A DNA stretch of 64,000 nt from Thermoproteota archaeon (GTDB lineage Archaea; Thermoproteota; Thermoprotei_A; Sulfolobales; Ignisphaeraceae): NCBI GenBank assembly GCA_030550585.1, contig JAUQPB010000004.1:99883-163882 (forward strand), in the 5' to 3' direction. The position numbers and the translations under genes were made by a program. This document shows, one piece after another, positions 63,683 through 64,000 of this stretch (position 1 is the first letter of the stretch; the number at the start of each line of letters is the position of its first letter). A model generated the notes under the pieces. That model ran no database searches. It was given only the letters and a program-made list of their open reading frames with translations, and was not told the DNA's origin.

Positions 63683-64000
63683 ACAATGCTCCCAAACATT
63701 TATCCAGATATCCAGACATCTTTATATCTAGATAGGTAGGTATAAAAAGTCTTTTAAAAATCTTTATATTTGTCACACAAGCGCATATAGACCATTTTGA
63801 CATGTTCGATGTAGTGGTAAAAAGAGGTAAAGTGGTGCTCAAAGCCTCCTACAAACCTCCACAGCCCTAATCTACTCAAACTGAAGATCAAGAGGAAGAA
63901 TATAGCGAAAAACCACAGACAAACACCATCAACACAAATTCCTATCTCGACTCATAAAATTTTGACGCCCTTTAAAATTTTCGATATACCCATCCCACCT
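63683..64000. other. Terminal gap with TATA-like sequence
   Basis: About 318 bases. TATA-like stretches occur at 63735-63770 in both directions. A very short ORF at 63802 (M-F-D-V-V-V-K-R-G-K-V-V-L) could be the start of a small antitoxin but stops after 23 codons. No firm feature. Confidence 0.35.

Overview
The window looks like chromosome of a hyperthermophilic crenarchaeon (Thermoproteota; Ignisphaera- or Desulfurococcales-like, genus not determinable by eye). Reasons: AGA/AGG and ATA codon preference, TATA boxes about 25 bp before start codons (many leaderless), frequent GTG/TTG starts, and families typical of such archaea: an AGOG-type DNA glycosylase, an AglH-like phosphosugar transferase, MNT/HEPN and VapBC pairs, DUF3786, and a TasA-like secreted protein with a signal peptidase. 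I found no rRNA, tRNA, CRISPR array or transposase.

0-5 kb is ordinary: a truncated membrane protein, an N-glycosylation lipid-carrier enzyme, a phosphoesterase, a PadR-regulated ABC exporter with a clear palindromic operator, and MarC. 5-10.7 kb is an accessory island that cuts off a DMT transporter after about 55 codons. It holds membrane proteins sharing an unrecognised helical domain, one of which ends in an external transglutaminase-like domain. 10.8-16.8 kb is mostly metabolic (M50-like protease, TIM-barrel epimerase, thioesterase, AGOG, SagB-type oxidoreductase, alcohol dehydrogenase). 17-24.2 kb is a decay zone: transporter, MNT, HEPN, Ldh2-type dehydrogenase, Gfo/Idh, 2-hydroxyacid dehydrogenase and DUF3786 genes are all frameshifted or truncated.

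24.4-28.2 kb is a three-gene operon for a TasA/bundling-pilus-like surface structure (secreted subunit, signal peptidase I with an extra outer domain, large membrane protein). 28.4-33.4 kb holds an archaeal ATPase and a cluster of toxin-antitoxin modules. 35.2-40.5 kb is a five-gene minus-strand operon: surface protein with a VPEIG-type sorting tail, membrane-anchored wHTH sensor, GT2 glycosyltransferase, archaeosortase, and a multi-spanning GT-like protein. It is best read as a dedicated protein sorting and modification system.

41.7-58.5 kb is a defence island. It contains a DrmA-like helicase with a DUF1998-PLD fusion (DISARM-like core), an EVE protein, an Argonaute lacking the RDG-type catalytic aspartate paired with a DUF2797-like protein, and a zinc-ribbon/type IIG-like methyltransferase/BrxL operon in which BrxL lacks the Lon domain. 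A frameshifted HEPN-like gene lies at its edge. 58.7-63.7 kb adds a DEDD exonuclease, a UDG-like protein, a creatininase-family enzyme, a nonsense-interrupted 2TM protein and a frameshifted RelE-like toxin.

At least ten frameshifts map to or beside short homopolymer runs, mostly G/C runs of five or six. They are either systematic sequencing errors or real decay or switching; raw reads would decide.
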